DNA of 64,000 nt, from contig NZ_LT707006.1 in the NCBI RefSeq assembly GCF_900155865.1, forward strand, positions 2,127,685-2,191,684, read 5' to 3'. A program made the translations under genes and the position numbers. Of the stretch, positions 17,461 through 25,723 are shown piece after piece. The notes under the pieces are model-generated. The model was not told where the DNA came from. It saw nothing but the letters and a program-made list of their open reading frames with translations, and ran no database searches. Every line of letters starts with the position of its first letter. The stretch's first letter is position 1. This stretch comes from Bacteroides bouchesdurhonensis (GTDB lineage Bacteria > Bacteroidota > Bacteroidia > Bacteroidales > Bacteroidaceae).

Positions 17461-19005
17461 ATGAAAATGAAAAAGATTTTTGCTACATTTTTAATTTTAC
17501 TGTTTGTACTAGTGTTGGTTTTGGTAGTACGAACGGTTACCTACAAGTTTGGAAAGGTAGAGAAAAATGTTAGTGACAAAGAATTAGTGAATACGGCTCC
17601 TTCTGAACAGGCTATACGGCGTTTTGTGGGTGGAATACGCATTCCAACAATTAGTAATGAGTTCTATAATGAAACCAATTTCAAACCTTTCGATGAATTT
17701 ATGAAATATCTTGCTGATTCATATCCGGAGGTTTATAGGGTGATGGATGTGGATACCATTAATAAATATGGACTGGTCTTCCACTGGAAAGGGAAAAACA
17801 GTAAATTAAATCCTATCTTATTTTTATCTCATTATGATGTTGTTCCTGTGGCAGGTTATGATCCATCTGCAATGACTGCTTCCGATACTATTTTTCAGTT
17901 GAACGATAAACCGTTACCATCCATTCAGACGTATGCGGAAAAATGGGATTATCCTCCATTTTCCGGAGCGGTTGCAAACGGACGAATATACGGACGTGGA
18001 ACATTGGACATGAAGTGTATGCTGTTCTCGCTGATGGAAGGTGCACGTAACTTGATAAATGAAGGCTTTCAGCCGGAAAGGGATATTTGGTTTGCTTTCG
18101 GACACGACGAAGAGGTGAGCGGGCGTCAGGGAGCCCTTAAAATAGCGAATTACTTTAAAGAAAAAGGTTTGCACTTTGATGCAGTTTATGATGAAGGTGG
18201 AATTATTGCGGCTTCCGGTTCGGCTATGGAGGCAATACAAGAACCGTTGGCATTAGTTGGAGTCGGAGAAAAAGGGTTCCTTACGTTGCGTTTGGCAGTA
18301 AGAGGAATCGGAGGTCATTCTTCGATGCCTCCGGCAAAAAGCTCTTTGATATATGCTGCAGAAATAATTGAAAAATTGAATAGTAATCAGTTTCCGGCAC
18401 AAATCATTTCTCCTATTACTAAGTTTTTTGATAATGTCGGAGGATATATGGGATTTTTATCGCGGATGGCGATAGCTAACCAATGGTTGCTTGAGCCATT
18501 ATTGTTGAATACAATGGAGAAATCTCCTGCATCCAATGCTTTGGTCCGTACCACAACTGCTGTAACTATGGCTAAAGGAAGTGATGCTCCCAATGTTCTA
18601 GCGTCGGAAGCTGAGGTTACAGTAAACTTTCGGATCTTGCCCGGTGACTCGGTTGCCGGTGTCATGGAACATGTGCAGAAGGTATGTGAGGGGTATGATG
18701 TTTCTATAGATATAATCTCTCAACGAGAACCTTCAGGTATCTCTCCCGAAAATGTGAGAGGATTCCAGATTATAAAAGAGGAGTTAGCCGAAATATATCC
18801 CGCTGCAATAGTCACCTCCTATATAACAATAGGAGGTACGGATTCTTATAAATACCAGATTGTGAGTGATGATATTTACCGTTTCTTACCGATCTGCCTC
18901 AATCAGTATGAACAACGTACTATCCATAATGAAAATGAGTATATATCATTAGAGAATTTCGGGAAAATACAATGGTATTTTAAAGAGGTAATGCGTAACT
19001 ATTAA
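17461..19005 (+). CDS. Membrane-anchored M20-family metallopeptidase
   Basis: 514 residues from the ATG at 17461 (an upstream in-frame TTG at 17431 is less likely). An N-terminal hydrophobic segment (IFATFLILLFVLVLVLVV) is a signal anchor. The di-zinc site is complete: LSHYDVVPV, GRGTLDMKC, GHDEEVSGRQG (general base Glu and ligand Glu), VYDEGG, and a late His in RTIHNENEY. The dimerisation domain is at about 265-390 (GEKGFLTLRLAVRGIGGHSS). Its length and motifs match carboxypeptidase-S/PM20D1-like members, which hydrolyse or form N-acyl amino acids or dipeptides. It probably acts in the periplasm. Confidence 0.87.
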   Translation: MKMKKIFATFLILLFVLVLVLVVRTVTYKFGKVEKNVSDKELVNTAPSEQAIRRFVGGIRIPTISNEFYNETNFKPFDEFMKYLADSYPEVYRVMDVDTINKYGLVFHWKGKNSKLNPILFLSHYDVVPVAGYDPSAMTASDTIFQLNDKPLPSIQTYAEKWDYPPFSGAVANGRIYGRGTLDMKCMLFSLMEGARNLINEGFQPERDIWFAFGHDEEVSGRQGALKIANYFKEKGLHFDAVYDEGGIIAASGSAMEAIQEPLALVGVGEKGFLTLRLAVRGIGGHSSMPPAKSSLIYAAEIIEKLNSNQFPAQIISPITKFFDNVGGYMGFLSRMAIANQWLLEPLLLNTMEKSPASNALVRTTTAVTMAKGSDAPNVLASEAEVTVNFRILPGDSVAGVMEHVQKVCEGYDVSIDIISQREPSGISPENVRGFQIIKEELAEIYPAAIVTSYITIGGTDSYKYQIVSDDIYRFLPICLNQYEQRTIHNENEYISLENFGKIQWYFKEVMRNY

Positions 19006-19098
19006 TCGCAACTTTTACTGTTCTTTTGGTATAATGTTTTCTGCTATCGTAGTGGTCAGAGGTCTCCATCTATAAAATCTACTATTACTAGAAAAGAA

Positions 19099-19130
19099 AA
19101 AGCTCTGAAATTCTTGAATTTCAGAGCTTT
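19099..19130 (-). terminator. Terminator of the tRNA-Asp transcript
   Basis: A 15-bp perfect stem (19099-19113 with 19116-19130). On the minus strand it is followed by a T-rich tail. It lies directly downstream of the two tRNA-Asp genes. Confidence 0.7.
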
Positions 19131-19154
19131 GCTTTAATTTGCTATTTGCTTTCG

Positions 19155-19228
19155 CGGTGCGTACGGGACTCGAACCCGTGACCCCATGCGTGACAGGCAT
19201 GTATTCTAACCAACTGAACTAACGCACC
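19155..19228 (-). tRNA. tRNA-Asp (GTC)
   Basis: A 74-nt cloverleaf on the minus strand. The acceptor stem GGTGCGT pairs with ACGCACC, followed by discriminator G. The anticodon loop is CTGTCAC, giving anticodon GTC. The T-loop GGTTCGAGTCC is present. The 3' CCA is not encoded. It is identical to the copy at 19280-19353. Confidence 0.95.
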
Positions 19229-19279
19229 AAATTTTATTTAAACTAACTTTTATTTCTTTCCGCCTCTATTGTAAAGAAG

Positions 19280-19353
19280 CGGTGCGTACGGGACTCGAAC
19301 CCGTGACCCCATGCGTGACAGGCATGTATTCTAACCAACTGAACTAACGCACC
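19280..19353 (-). tRNA. tRNA-Asp (GTC), second copy
   Basis: Identical in all 74 nt to the copy at 19155-19228 and separated from it by 51 bp, so the pair is probably co-transcribed. A TACCTTTG box lies 44 bp upstream and a terminator follows the distal copy. Confidence 0.95.
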
Positions 19354-19396
19354 AAAATTTCATTTTGTTAATCTGCATCTCTCTCGATTGCGGGTG

Positions 19397-19404
19397 CAAA
19401 GGTA
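19397..19404 (-). promoter_or_regulatory. -7 promoter box (TACCTTTG) for the tRNA-Asp pair
   Basis: An exact TAnnTTTG match on the minus strand, 44 bp upstream of the first tRNA. The 19405-19733 interval is AT-rich, with short direct repeats (GATTACATTATTTT-like, TAAGAAATC twice) and no gene. Confidence 0.55.
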
Positions 19405-19752
19405 GTTGTTTTTTGTAAATCTGCAAGTGTTTGAAGAAACTTTTTTTCAAGAAAAAACAGCTAAAAAGCTTAGTGTCTCATTTTGAGTACTTTCAAAATA
19501 AAAAAAATATTGTTTTTTTTCTTCGTACTAATTAGGATTACATAAGTCTGTTACTATGATTGCATTATTTTATCGATAAGATTACATTATTTTGATAGTT
19601 TCATTATATCATCAGCGTCGAACGATGTTATCTTTTTTAATATTCATCTGTCTTACATAAGAAATCGCTTCCAATATCTTTCTATCTGTAAGAAATCATC
19701 GTTTTTAAGTAAACTTTCTGCTTGAATAATTCGTAATTTTGCAGTAAATCGT

Positions 19753-19760
19753 TATTTTTG
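19753..19760 (+). promoter_or_regulatory. -7 promoter box (TATTTTTG) for purU and the his genes
   Basis: An exact TAnnTTTG match 60 bp upstream of the purU start. Another exact match (TAATTTTG, 19734-19741) lies 19 bp earlier, so two starts may be used. Confidence 0.5.
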
Positions 19761-19819
19761 CACTCTAAAAATAGAGAGGTGGAAGAATTTCCCCCCGGAA
19801 TCGTAAATTTGTAAAAAGA

Positions 19820-20677
19820 ATGATGACTACAGCCAAACTGTTATTGCACTGTCCTGATAAACCGGGAATTCTAGCGGAAGTGACAGACTTTATTACGGTA
19901 AACAAAGGAAATATTATCTATCTGGACCAATACGTAGACCATGTAGAAAACATATTTTTCATGCGTATAGAATGGGAATTAAAGGACTTTCTGGTTCCGC
20001 AGGAAAAGATTGAAGATTACTTTAGAACACTTTATGCACAAAAATACGAAATGGATTTCCGTCTTTATTTCTCGGATGTGAAACCACGTATGGCTATTTT
20101 CGTTTCGAAAATGTCTCATTGTCTTTTTGATATGCTCGCTCGATATACCGCAGGAGAATGGAATGTGGAAATACCTCTTATAATAAGTAACCATCCCGAC
20201 TTGCAACATGTAGCCGAACGCTTCGGTATTCCCTTCCATCTGTTCCCTATCACAAAAGAGACAAAAGAAGAACAGGAACGCAAAGAGCTCGAACTTTTGG
20301 CCAAACATAATATTACTTTCATCGTTTTGGCACGATATATGCAGGTTATCTCTGAACAGATGATTAATGCTTATCCCAATAAGATTATTAATATCCATCA
20401 CTCTTTCCTTCCGGCCTTTGTTGGTGCTAAACCCTATCATGCTGCTTTTGAAAGAGGAGTGAAGATTATCGGGGCAACCAGTCATTATGTAACAACAGAA
20501 TTGGATGCAGGTCCAATCATCGAACAGGATGTGGTGCGTATTACTCACAAAGATTCTGTAGAAGACTTGGTAAATAAAGGAAAAGACTTGGAAAAAATTG
20601 TTCTTTCACGTGCGGTACAAAAGCACATTGAACGAAAAGTCTTAGCTTATAAAAATAAAACAGTAATATTTAGCTAA
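19820..20677 (+). CDS. purU: Formyltetrahydrofolate deformylase
   Basis: A 285-residue protein of standard PurU length. An N-terminal ACT domain spans about 1-85 (CPDKPGILAEVTDFITVNKG). The C-terminal formyl-transferase fold has the catalytic Asn-His pair in NIHHSFLPAFVGAKPYHAAF and the catalytic Asp in TTELDAGPIIEQDV. It hydrolyses 10-formyl-THF to THF and formate, balancing one-carbon units and supplying formate for purine synthesis. Its stop overlaps the hisH start by one base (TAATG). This coupling to histidine genes fits the purine-histidine link through AICAR. Confidence 0.95.
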   Translation: MMTTAKLLLHCPDKPGILAEVTDFITVNKGNIIYLDQYVDHVENIFFMRIEWELKDFLVPQEKIEDYFRTLYAQKYEMDFRLYFSDVKPRMAIFVSKMSHCLFDMLARYTAGEWNVEIPLIISNHPDLQHVAERFGIPFHLFPITKETKEEQERKELELLAKHNITFIVLARYMQVISEQMINAYPNKIINIHHSFLPAFVGAKPYHAAFERGVKIIGATSHYVTTELDAGPIIEQDVVRITHKDSVEDLVNKGKDLEKIVLSRAVQKHIERKVLAYKNKTVIFS

Positions 20678-21267
20678 TGAAGATAGCAGTCGTAAAATAC
20701 AATGCCGGAAATATTCGTTCGGTGGATTATGCATTGAAGCGTTTGGGCGTTGAGGCGGTGATTACGGCCGATAAAGAAGAACTTCAATCTGCCGATAAAG
20801 TTATTTTCCCCGGAGTAGGAGAGGCGGAGACTACAATGAACCACTTGAAGGCGACCGGATTAGATGAATTGATTCGAAATCTTCGTCAGCCGGTATTTGG
20901 CATTTGTCTGGGGATGCAGTTGATGTGCCGTTATTCTGAAGAGGGAGGAGTCGATTGTCTGAATATCTTTGATGTAGACGTGAAACGTTTTATACCGAAG
21001 AAACATGAAGATAAAGTTCCACACATGGGATGGAATACGATTGGTAAGGTAAATAGTAAACTGTTTGAAGGATTCACTGAAGAAGAGTTTGTTTATTTCG
21101 TGCATAGTTTCTATGTTCCGGTTTGTGACTTTACTGCTGCTGAAACTGATTATATTGATCCGTTTAGTGCTGCTCTGCATAAAGACAATTTTTATGCAAC
21201 TCAGTTCCATCCGGAGAAAAGTGGAAAGACCGGAGAGAAGATTTTGCAGAACTTTTTGGATCTATAA
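20677..21267 (+). CDS. hisH: Imidazole glycerol phosphate synthase, glutaminase subunit
   Basis: A 196-residue class I glutamine amidotransferase. The nucleophile Cys is in FGICLGMQLM, the His/Glu pair in THPEKS-type QFHPEKSGKTG, and the oxyanion strand in KVIFPGVGEAETTM. It passes ammonia to HisF, which lies two genes downstream. Translation is coupled to purU (overlapping TAATG). The 3' end runs into the 22-bp repeat array at 21260-21338. Confidence 0.96.
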   Translation: MKIAVVKYNAGNIRSVDYALKRLGVEAVITADKEELQSADKVIFPGVGEAETTMNHLKATGLDELIRNLRQPVFGICLGMQLMCRYSEEGGVDCLNIFDVDVKRFIPKKHEDKVPHMGWNTIGKVNSKLFEGFTEEEFVYFVHSFYVPVCDFTAAETDYIDPFSAALHKDNFYATQFHPEKSGKTGEKILQNFLDL

Positions 21268-21338
21268 TAAACTATGTTACCGTTTATAATAAACTCCATC
21301 ATAGTTTATAATAAACTCTCTCATCGTTTATAATAAAC
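21260..21338. repeat. 22-bp phased palindromic repeats between hisH and hisA
   Basis: The 13-bp palindrome GTTTATAATAAAC occurs at 21282-21294, 21304-21316 and 21326-21338, exactly 22 bp apart. A degenerate copy (ATCTATAATAAAC) at 21260-21272 overlaps the hisH stop codon. Spacers are similar but not identical. A 22-bp period is about two helical turns, so all palindromes face the same side of the DNA. It could be an operator array, an mRNA processing or hairpin region, or a young tandem duplication. Confidence 0.8.
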
Positions 21339-21408
21339 TTTTTAGGGATTGTAGAATGAGGAAGAGAGACTGTTTAAAGAATGAATAACTAAAAATCTAA
21401 ATAGCCTG

Positions 21409-22131
21409 ATGATAGAGATAATTCCAGCCATTGATATAATTGACGGAAAGTGTGTGCGCCTTTCCCAGGGAGACTATGACAGTAAGAAAGTCTATAATGA
21501 AAGTCCTGTGGAGGTAGCTAAAGAATTTGAAGCGAATGGAGTTCGCAGATTGCATGTAGTCGATCTGGACGGAGCTGCTTCTCATCATGTAGTCAATCAT
21601 CGAGTATTGGAACAGATAGCTACACGTACTTCTTTAGTGATAGACTTTGGTGGAGGAGTAAAGAGCGACGAAGATTTGAAGATCGCATTTGAAAGCGGTG
21701 CACAAATGGTGACAGGAGGCAGCATTGCTGTGAAAGATCCTGCGCTTTTCTGTCATTGGTTAGCTATCTATGGAAGTGAGAAAATTATCTTGGGAGCGGA
21801 TGTAAAAGATCATAAGATAGCCGTTAATGGCTGGAAAGACGAAAGTGCCTGCGAACTTTTCCCATTTTTGGAAGATTATATAAATAAGGGCATTCAGAAA
21901 GTGATTTGTACGGATATTAGTTGTGACGGGATGCTGAAAGGTCCTTCTATTGATCTATATAAAGAAATGTTGGAGAAATTCCCCAATCTTTATTTGATGG
22001 CAAGTGGAGGAGTAAGTAACATCGATGATATTATAGCTTTGAATGAGGCCGGAGTTCCCGGAGTGATTTTTGGTAAAGCACTTTACGAAGGACATCTGAC
22101 TTTGAAAGATTTACGTTCTTTTCTGGAATAA
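21409..22131 (+). CDS. hisA: Phosphoribosylformimino-5-aminoimidazole carboxamide ribotide isomerase
   Basis: A 240-residue (beta/alpha)8 barrel. The catalytic Asp pair lies in the half-barrel repeats ([20 protein letters not shown] and [12 protein letters not shown]). Phosphate-binding glycines are in [11 protein letters not shown] and [11 protein letters not shown]. It converts ProFAR to PRFAR, the substrate of HisHF. Standard length. It is separated from hisH by a repeat array and followed after 61 bp by hisF. Confidence 0.96.
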   Translation: MIEIIPAIDIIDGKCVRLSQGDYDSKKVYNESPVEVAKEFEANGVRRLHVVDLDGAASHHVVNHRVLEQIATRTSLVIDFGGGVKSDEDLKIAFESGAQMVTGGSIAVKDPALFCHWLAIYGSEKIILGADVKDHKIAVNGWKDESACELFPFLEDYINKGIQKVICTDISCDGMLKGPSIDLYKEMLEKFPNLYLMASGGVSNIDDIIALNEAGVPGVIFGKALYEGHLTLKDLRSFLE

Positions 22132-22192
22132 GAAGAATAAGAGGCTCCCGAATATCGATAATAAATTGTCAAATAGTAAATAAATTAGAATT

Positions 22193-22951
22193 GTGTTAGC
22201 GAAAAGAATTATACCTTGCTTGGATATAAAAGACGGGCAAACCGTAAAAGGAACAAATTTTGTCAATCTGCGTCAGGCGGGTGATCCGGTGGGACTGGGA
22301 CGTGCCTACAGCGAACAAGGAGCTGATGAACTTGTTTTTCTGGATATTACAGCCAGTCACGAAGGACGTAAAACTTTTGCGGAATTGGTGAAACGAATTG
22401 CAGCTAATATCAATATACCTTTTACAGTAGGTGGTGGAATCAATGAATTGAGTGATGTAGACCGTTTACTGAATGCCGGAGCGGATAAGATTTCTATTAA
22501 TTCTTCCGCTATCCGTAATCCACAGTTGATTGATGAGATTGCTAAACATTTTGGTTCGCAGGTTTGTGTATTGGCAGTAGATGCCAAACAGACTGAAAAT
22601 GGTTGGAAGTGTTACTTGAACGGCGGACGTATCGAGACAGATAAGGAGTTGATGACATGGACGAAAGAGGCACAGGATCGTGGTGCAGGAGAAATCCTGT
22701 TTACTAGTATGAATCATGACGGTGTGAAGACCGGTTATGCCAATGAAGCACTCGCTGCTTTGGCCGAACAACTTTCGATTCCTGTGATTGCTTCCGGTGG
22801 CGCAGGTCAAAAAGAACACTTTCGTGATGCTTTCTTACTTGGAAAAGCAGATGCGGCATTGGCTGCCAGCGTTTTTCATTTCGGAGAAATTAAAATTCCC
22901 GAATTAAAATCGTATCTTTGCGCACAGAATATACCGATGCGGACTGTTTAG
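22193..22951 (+). CDS. hisF: Imidazole glycerol phosphate synthase, cyclase subunit
   Basis: A 252-residue barrel starting with GTG at 22193 ([19 protein letters not shown]). The catalytic Asp residues are in CLDIKDG and [13 protein letters not shown]; phosphate-binding segments are [11 protein letters not shown] and [12 protein letters not shown]. With HisH it makes IGP and AICAR, and AICAR returns to purine synthesis. The GTG start was chosen because it reproduces the invariant family N-terminus and no nearby ATG does. Confidence 0.96.
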   Translation: MLAKRIIPCLDIKDGQTVKGTNFVNLRQAGDPVGLGRAYSEQGADELVFLDITASHEGRKTFAELVKRIAANINIPFTVGGGINELSDVDRLLNAGADKISINSSAIRNPQLIDEIAKHFGSQVCVLAVDAKQTENGWKCYLNGGRIETDKELMTWTKEAQDRGAGEILFTSMNHDGVKTGYANEALAALAEQLSIPVIASGGAGQKEHFRDAFLLGKADAALAASVFHFGEIKIPELKSYLCAQNIPMRTV

Positions 22952-22985
22952 TTTGTAAATTGTAAATAGTAAACTAAAAAATAGA

Positions 22986-23600
22986 ATGATGGAATTGGAT
23001 TTTGATAAAATGAACGGACTTGTTCCGGCTATCATACAAGATAATGAGACACGTAAAGTGCTGATGTTAGGCTTTATGAATAAAGAAGCGTATGATAAAA
23101 CAGTAGAAACCGGAAAAGTAACTTTTTTTAGCCGCACTAAGAATCGGTTGTGGACAAAAGGAGAAGAAAGCGGTAACTTTCTGAATGTCGTTTCTATCAA
23201 AGCCGATTGTGATAACGATACATTGTTGATTCAGGTGAATCCCGTAGGACCGGTTTGCCACACTGGCACAGATACTTGCTGGGGTGAAAAGAATGAAGAA
23301 CCGGTTATGTTTTTGAAACTTCTGCAAGATTTCATAGACAAGCGTCACGAAGAAATGCCGGAAGGTTCATACACTACCAGTCTGTTTGAATCCGGTATTA
23401 ATAAGATTGCTCAGAAAGTCGGTGAAGAAGCTGTAGAAACAGTAATTGAAGCAACAAATGGCACAGATGATCGTTTGATTTACGAAGGTTCCGACCTGAT
23501 TTATCATCTGATTGTATTATTAACATCAAAAGGCTATCGTATTGAGGATCTTGCTCGTGAATTGCAAGAAAGACATAGCAGTACATGGAAGAAACATTAA
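22986..23600 (+). CDS. hisIE: Bifunctional phosphoribosyl-AMP cyclohydrolase / phosphoribosyl-ATP pyrophosphatase
   Basis: A 204-residue fusion. HisI is at about 1-110, with metal ligands in SIKADCDNDTLLIQV and GPVCHTGTDTCWG. HisE is at about 115-200, with the pyrophosphatase helix KVGEEAVETVIEA and EGSDLIYHLIVLL. It catalyses steps 2 and 3 of histidine synthesis. The ftsE-like gene starts 16 nt inside its 3' end. hisG, hisD, hisC and hisB are not in this window. Confidence 0.96.
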   Translation: MMELDFDKMNGLVPAIIQDNETRKVLMLGFMNKEAYDKTVETGKVTFFSRTKNRLWTKGEESGNFLNVVSIKADCDNDTLLIQVNPVGPVCHTGTDTCWGEKNEEPVMFLKLLQDFIDKRHEEMPEGSYTTSLFESGINKIAQKVGEEAVETVIEATNGTDDRLIYEGSDLIYHLIVLLTSKGYRIEDLARELQERHSSTWKKH

Positions 23601-24310
23601 TTCAATATAGGGATGTAGAAATTCATCAGCAGGAACTCTGTGTGTTGAGTGATGTTAATCTGGAACTGCACAAGGGAGAGTTCGTCTACCTGATAGGAAA
23701 AGTAGGCTCTGGAAAAACGAGTTTGCTCAAAACCTTATATGGCGAATTGGACGTAATTAATGGCGAAGCGGAAGTATTGGGTTATAATATGCGAACCATC
23801 AAACGGAAACATATTCCACAGTTACGTCGCAAACTGGGAATTGTGTTCCAAGATTTCCAACTACTGACGGACCGTACGGTTTATAATAATCTGGAATTTG
23901 TACTTCAGGCCACTGGCTGGAAGAACAAGCAGGAAATAAAAGAGCGTATTGAGGAAGTGCTCCAATTGGTAGGAATGTCTAATAAAGGATATAAATATCC
24001 GAATGAACTTTCCGGTGGTGAGCAACAACGCATTGTTATAGCTCGTGCCGTACTTAATTCTCCGGAAATCATCTTGGCAGACGAACCGACCGGAAATCTG
24101 GATGTGGATACAGGTAAGGCAATTGTGGAGTTATTGCACAATATCTGTGAGTCCGGTTCATCAGTTGTGATGACCACACACAACCTTCAGTTGCTGAAAG
24201 AATATCCCGGTAGAGTATATCGTTGTGTCGATCATCATATCACTGATATTACCGATGAATATAAATCCCGGCAGAGAGCAATAGAAATAGATTTAAATAT
24301 AGATAATTAA
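23585..24310 (+). CDS. ftsE: FtsE-like cell-division ABC transporter ATP-binding protein
   Basis: A 241-residue ABC ATPase. Walker A is GKVGSGKTSLLKTL, the Q-loop VFQDFQLL, the signature LSGGEQQRIVIARA, Walker B IILADEPTGNLD and the switch His in TTHNLQ. The sequence (ADEPTGNLD, YRDVEIHQQELCVL) matches the FtsE/LolD group and best the Bacteroidetes FtsE. FtsEX regulates peptidoglycan hydrolases at the septum. The partner ftsX is not adjacent. It overlaps hisIE by 16 nt and precedes lysC by 13 bp, so it is embedded in an amino-acid operon. Confidence 0.85.
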   Translation: MEETLIQYRDVEIHQQELCVLSDVNLELHKGEFVYLIGKVGSGKTSLLKTLYGELDVINGEAEVLGYNMRTIKRKHIPQLRRKLGIVFQDFQLLTDRTVYNNLEFVLQATGWKNKQEIKERIEEVLQLVGMSNKGYKYPNELSGGEQQRIVIARAVLNSPEIILADEPTGNLDVDTGKAIVELLHNICESGSSVVMTTHNLQLLKEYPGRVYRCVDHHITDITDEYKSRQRAIEIDLNIDN

Positions 24311-24323
24311 AATAGTAACGAAA

Positions 24324-25643
24324 ATGAAAGTTTTAAAGTTTGGAGGAACTTCCGTAGGTTCTGCTCAGCGGATGAAGGAAGTAGCCAAATTGATTACCGA
24401 TGGTGAACAGAAGATTGTTGTTCTTTCCGCTATGTCAGGAACAACGAACACATTGGTGGAAATTTCGGACTATCTGTATAAGAAGAATCCGGAGGGTGCC
24501 AACGAGATTATCAATAAGCTGGAAGCCAAATATAAACAGCATATTGATGAACTTTACGCTACTCAGGAGTATAAACAGAAAGGTCTGGAAGTCATCAAGT
24601 CCCATTTCGACTACATCCGCTCCTATACCAAAGACCTTTTCACTTTGTTCGAAGAGAAAGTGGTATTGGCACAAGGAGAGTTGATTTCTACGGCAATGGT
24701 AAACTTATATCTGCAGGAATGCGGCGTGAAGTCTATATTGCTTCCGGCTTTGGAATTTATGCGTACTGATAAGAATGCAGAACCGGATCCGGGTTATATC
24801 AAGGATAAATTGCAAGCACAGCTTGAACTTTATCCGGATGCTGAAATCTACATTACTCAAGGGTTCATTTGTCGGAACGCTTACGGTGAGATTGATAATT
24901 TGCAGCGTGGAGGTAGTGACTATACGGCATCTTTGATCGGTGCTGCAGTGAATGCTACTGAAATCCAGATCTGGACGGATATCGACGGTATGCACAATAA
25001 CGATCCTCGTATCGTTGATAAGACAGCTCCGGTTCGTCAGTTGCATTTTGAAGAAGCTGCCGAACTAGCTTATTTTGGTGCTAAAATTCTGCATCCTACT
25101 TGTATCCAGCCTGCTAAATATGCAAATATTCCTGTGCGTCTGTTGAATACCATGGATCCGAAAGCTCCGGGTACATTGATCTCCAATGATACAGAGAAAG
25201 GTAAGATCAAAGCGGTTGCTGCCAAAGATAATATTACAGCTATCAAAATCAAGTCCAGTCGTATGTTGCTTGCTCATGGTTTTTTGCGCAAAGTATTCGA
25301 AATCTTTGAAAGCTATCAGACTTCTATAGATATGATTTGTACTTCAGAGGTAGGAGTATCTGTAACGATTGATAATACGAAGCACCTGAACGAGATTCTG
25401 GATGATCTGAAAAAATACGGTACAGTTACTGTAGATAAGGATATGTGTATCATCTGCGTAGTAGGTGATTTGGAATGGGAAAACATTGGTTTTGAAGCAA
25501 AGGCACTCGATGCGATGCGGGATATTCCGGTACGAATGATTTCATTCGGAGGAAGTAACTACAATATATCCTTCCTCATCCGGGAATGTGATAAAAATGT
25601 AGCATTACAATCGCTAAGCGATATGCTTTTCAACAACAAATAA
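24324..25643 (+). CDS. lysC: Aspartate kinase
   Basis: A 439-residue monofunctional aspartokinase. The substrate/nucleotide motif is KFGGTSVGSAQRM at the N-terminus. RGGSDYTASLIGAAV and WTDIDGMHNNDPRIV are kinase core motifs. Two ACT-type regulatory repeats span about 300-435 (ITAIKIKSSRMLLAHGFLRK; MCIICVVGDLEWENIGF). It phosphorylates aspartate, the first step to lysine/DAP, threonine and methionine. A terminator-like hairpin separates it from lysA, so lysA levels may be set separately. Confidence 0.95.
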   Translation: MKVLKFGGTSVGSAQRMKEVAKLITDGEQKIVVLSAMSGTTNTLVEISDYLYKKNPEGANEIINKLEAKYKQHIDELYATQEYKQKGLEVIKSHFDYIRSYTKDLFTLFEEKVVLAQGELISTAMVNLYLQECGVKSILLPALEFMRTDKNAEPDPGYIKDKLQAQLELYPDAEIYITQGFICRNAYGEIDNLQRGGSDYTASLIGAAVNATEIQIWTDIDGMHNNDPRIVDKTAPVRQLHFEEAAELAYFGAKILHPTCIQPAKYANIPVRLLNTMDPKAPGTLISNDTEKGKIKAVAAKDNITAIKIKSSRMLLAHGFLRKVFEIFESYQTSIDMICTSEVGVSVTIDNTKHLNEILDDLKKYGTVTVDKDMCIICVVGDLEWENIGFEAKALDAMRDIPVRMISFGGSNYNISFLIRECDKNVALQSLSDMLFNNK

Positions 25644-25661
25644 TTCCACAAAGAAAATATT

Positions 25662-25700
25662 GAGCGCTTTTACCGATTTAGATAAAAGCGCTCTTTTTTA
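25662..25700 (+). terminator. Intrinsic terminator between lysC and lysA
   Basis: GAGCGCTTTTA at 25662-25672 pairs perfectly with TAAAAGCGCTC at 25683-25693, followed by a T-run. It lies within an otherwise co-directional lysC-lysA pair, so it may act as partial terminator or end the his-lysC transcript. Confidence 0.8.
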
Positions 25701-25723
25701 ACTAACTAAACAAGTATTTAATT

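Noticed and set aside
21260..21338. CRISPR array
   Set aside because: The repeats are 13-bp palindromes with 9-bp spacers, far too short for CRISPR, and no cas genes are present.
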